From Candidatus Dormiibacterota bacterium (GTDB taxonomy: Bacteria > Chloroflexota > Dormibacteria > UBA8260 > Bog-877): 7,572 bases of DNA. The stretch covers positions 334 through 7,905 of the forward strand of contig PLTL01000157.1 of the NCBI GenBank assembly GCA_003164475.1, read 5' to 3'. Every line of letters begins with the position of its first letter. The first letter of the stretch is position 1. A program made the translations under genes and the position numbers. Below the pieces are notes generated by a model that searched no databases, was not told the DNA's origin, and worked only from the letters and a program-made list of their open reading frames with translations. Below, in pieces: positions 6,610 through 7,572 of the stretch.

Positions 6610-7572
6610 ATGCCCCAGCCGGAAGTGGCCCTGCCGCGCTCGGAGGCCCGTGAGCGCGCCGAACTGATCGACGGAGTCTCCTACGTCATCGAGCTGGACC
6701 TGACCCGGGGGCTGGAACGGTTCGGCTTCGATGGCCAGGTGGAGTTCGGGGCCCGGCGGATGGGGGCCCAGAGCTTCATCGAGGCCGAGGCCGAGAGTGT
6801 CGACCTGATCGAGTGCAACGGGGAGCGCCTGCCGGAAAGCCTCTGGAACGGCAGGCGGATCCAGCTGCCCGCGCTGGCTGAGCGGAACTCGCTGAGGGTG
6901 AGGGGCGAGGCCCGCTACGACCGGTCCGGACTGGGCCTCCACCTCAGCCAGGACCCTTCCGACGGCTCCGTTTACATCTATGCTGATCTCGAGCCCTACG
7001 AGGCCCACCGGGTCTTCCCTTGCTTCGACCAGCCCGACCTCAAGGGCACATTCCGCCTCCGGGTCAGAGCCCCGCACAGCTGGTTGGTGGTGTCGGCGGA
7101 GCCGGGCCAGCCCGAGGATATGGACCCCGAGGACGGATGCCGCTGGTGGAGCTTCCCGCCCACCATTCCGCTGGCCCCCTACGTGATCGGAATCGCCGCC
7201 GGGCCTTTCCACGAGGTCCGGGCCCTGGCGGGAGGGATCCCAGTCGGGCTCTATTGCGCCCGCTCGCTGGTCCAGTACCTGGACGCCGACGCGATCCTCG
7301 AGGTGACCCGGCAGGGCCTGGAATACTACCAGCAGGCCTTCCGGATCCCCTACCCCTTCAGCAAGTACGACCAGGTCTTCTGCCCAGAGAAGGTCAACGG
7401 GGCGATGGAGTCACCAGGCTGCGTGACCATCACCGACACCATGCTCTGGAGGGGCCGGGCGACCCCCCGCCAGCTCTCGGTGAGGGCCGATTTGATCCTC
7501 CATGAGATGGCCCACATGTGGTTCGGAAACCTGGTCACCATGCGTTGGTGGGATGACATCTGGCTCAACGAG
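6610..7572 (+). CDS. pepN: M1-family aminopeptidase N, N-terminal part (partial)
   Basis: The first 321 codons are open to the right edge; the family is usually about 850 residues. M1 aminopeptidases are zinc enzymes that remove N-terminal residues from peptides in the cytoplasm, and no signal peptide is visible. The N-terminal beta domain includes YEAHRVFPCFDQPDLKGTF (about 129-147). The catalytic domain shows the exopeptidase motif as GAMES (264-268) rather than the usual GAMEN, then HEMAHMWFG with zinc ligands His298 and His302 and catalytic Glu299, and WLNE ending in Glu321, the third zinc ligand at the HExxH-x18-E spacing. Glu321 is the last codon in the window. ATG 6610 has no ribosome site but sits seven bases after a TACACT box, fitting a leaderless transcript. 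The 32-base gap after the permease carries this promoter, so it is probably transcribed separately. Confidence 0.93.
   Translation, partial: MPQPEVALPRSEARERAELIDGVSYVIELDLTRGLERFGFDGQVEFGARRMGAQSFIEAEAESVDLIECNGERLPESLWNGRRIQLPALAERNSLRVRGEARYDRSGLGLHLSQDPSDGSVYIYADLEPYEAHRVFPCFDQPDLKGTFRLRVRAPHSWLVVSAEPGQPEDMDPEDGCRWWSFPPTIPLAPYVIGIAAGPFHEVRALAGGIPVGLYCARSLVQYLDADAILEVTRQGLEYYQQAFRIPYPFSKYDQVFCPEKVNGAMESPGCVTITDTMLWRGRATPRQLSVRADLILHEMAHMWFGNLVTMRWWDDIWLNE

Noticed and set aside
1..7572. A new defence, mobile or multi-gene system
   Set aside because: No integrase, transposase, inverted terminal repeats, CRISPR-type repeats, toxin-antitoxin pair or nuclease/ATPase sets were seen; the intact genes are metabolic or transport genes without shared logic.

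Overview
The window is high-GC bacterial DNA with GTG/TTG starts, short spacers, GAGGAGGTGA-type ribosome sites and a TAnnnT -10 box placed as for a leaderless mRNA. This fits an actinobacterium (Actinomycetota). The class cannot be fixed from the sequence. No mobile element, CRISPR array, tRNA or rRNA was seen.

Layout: (1) 1-96, the last codons of a phosphoketolase gene, + strand. (2) 181-1020, - strand, a PHP-domain phosphatase-like gene interrupted by one in-frame amber codon. A small unknown reading frame with an apparent frameshift (1017-1210) sits directly upstream and its stop overlaps the PHP start. (3) 1211-1672, a spacer with a candidate promoter, then hypoxanthine phosphoribosyltransferase (1673-2308, +). 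(4) 2309-2380, a hairpin between convergent genes. (5) 2381-3220, -, an intact PhzF-family isomerase, preceded by a truncated VOC-like frame (3094-3504, -) with an excellent ribosome site, and by a faint luciferase-like remnant (about 3564-3791, -). (6) 3965-6577, +, a KimA/APC-type permease, very probably a potassium importer, with an N-terminal extension and two related C-terminal cytoplasmic domains. (7) 6610 to the right edge, +, the first 321 codons of an M1 aminopeptidase N. The window ends exactly on its third zinc ligand.

The intact genes look like ordinary housekeeping: purine salvage, potassium uptake, peptide turnover and a small-molecule isomerase. They do not form one pathway. 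Two things stand out: the permease with its divergent tandem sensor-like domains, and the run of damaged minus-strand genes, which is either real decay or uncorrected sequencing error. I do not see a convincing new multi-gene system here.
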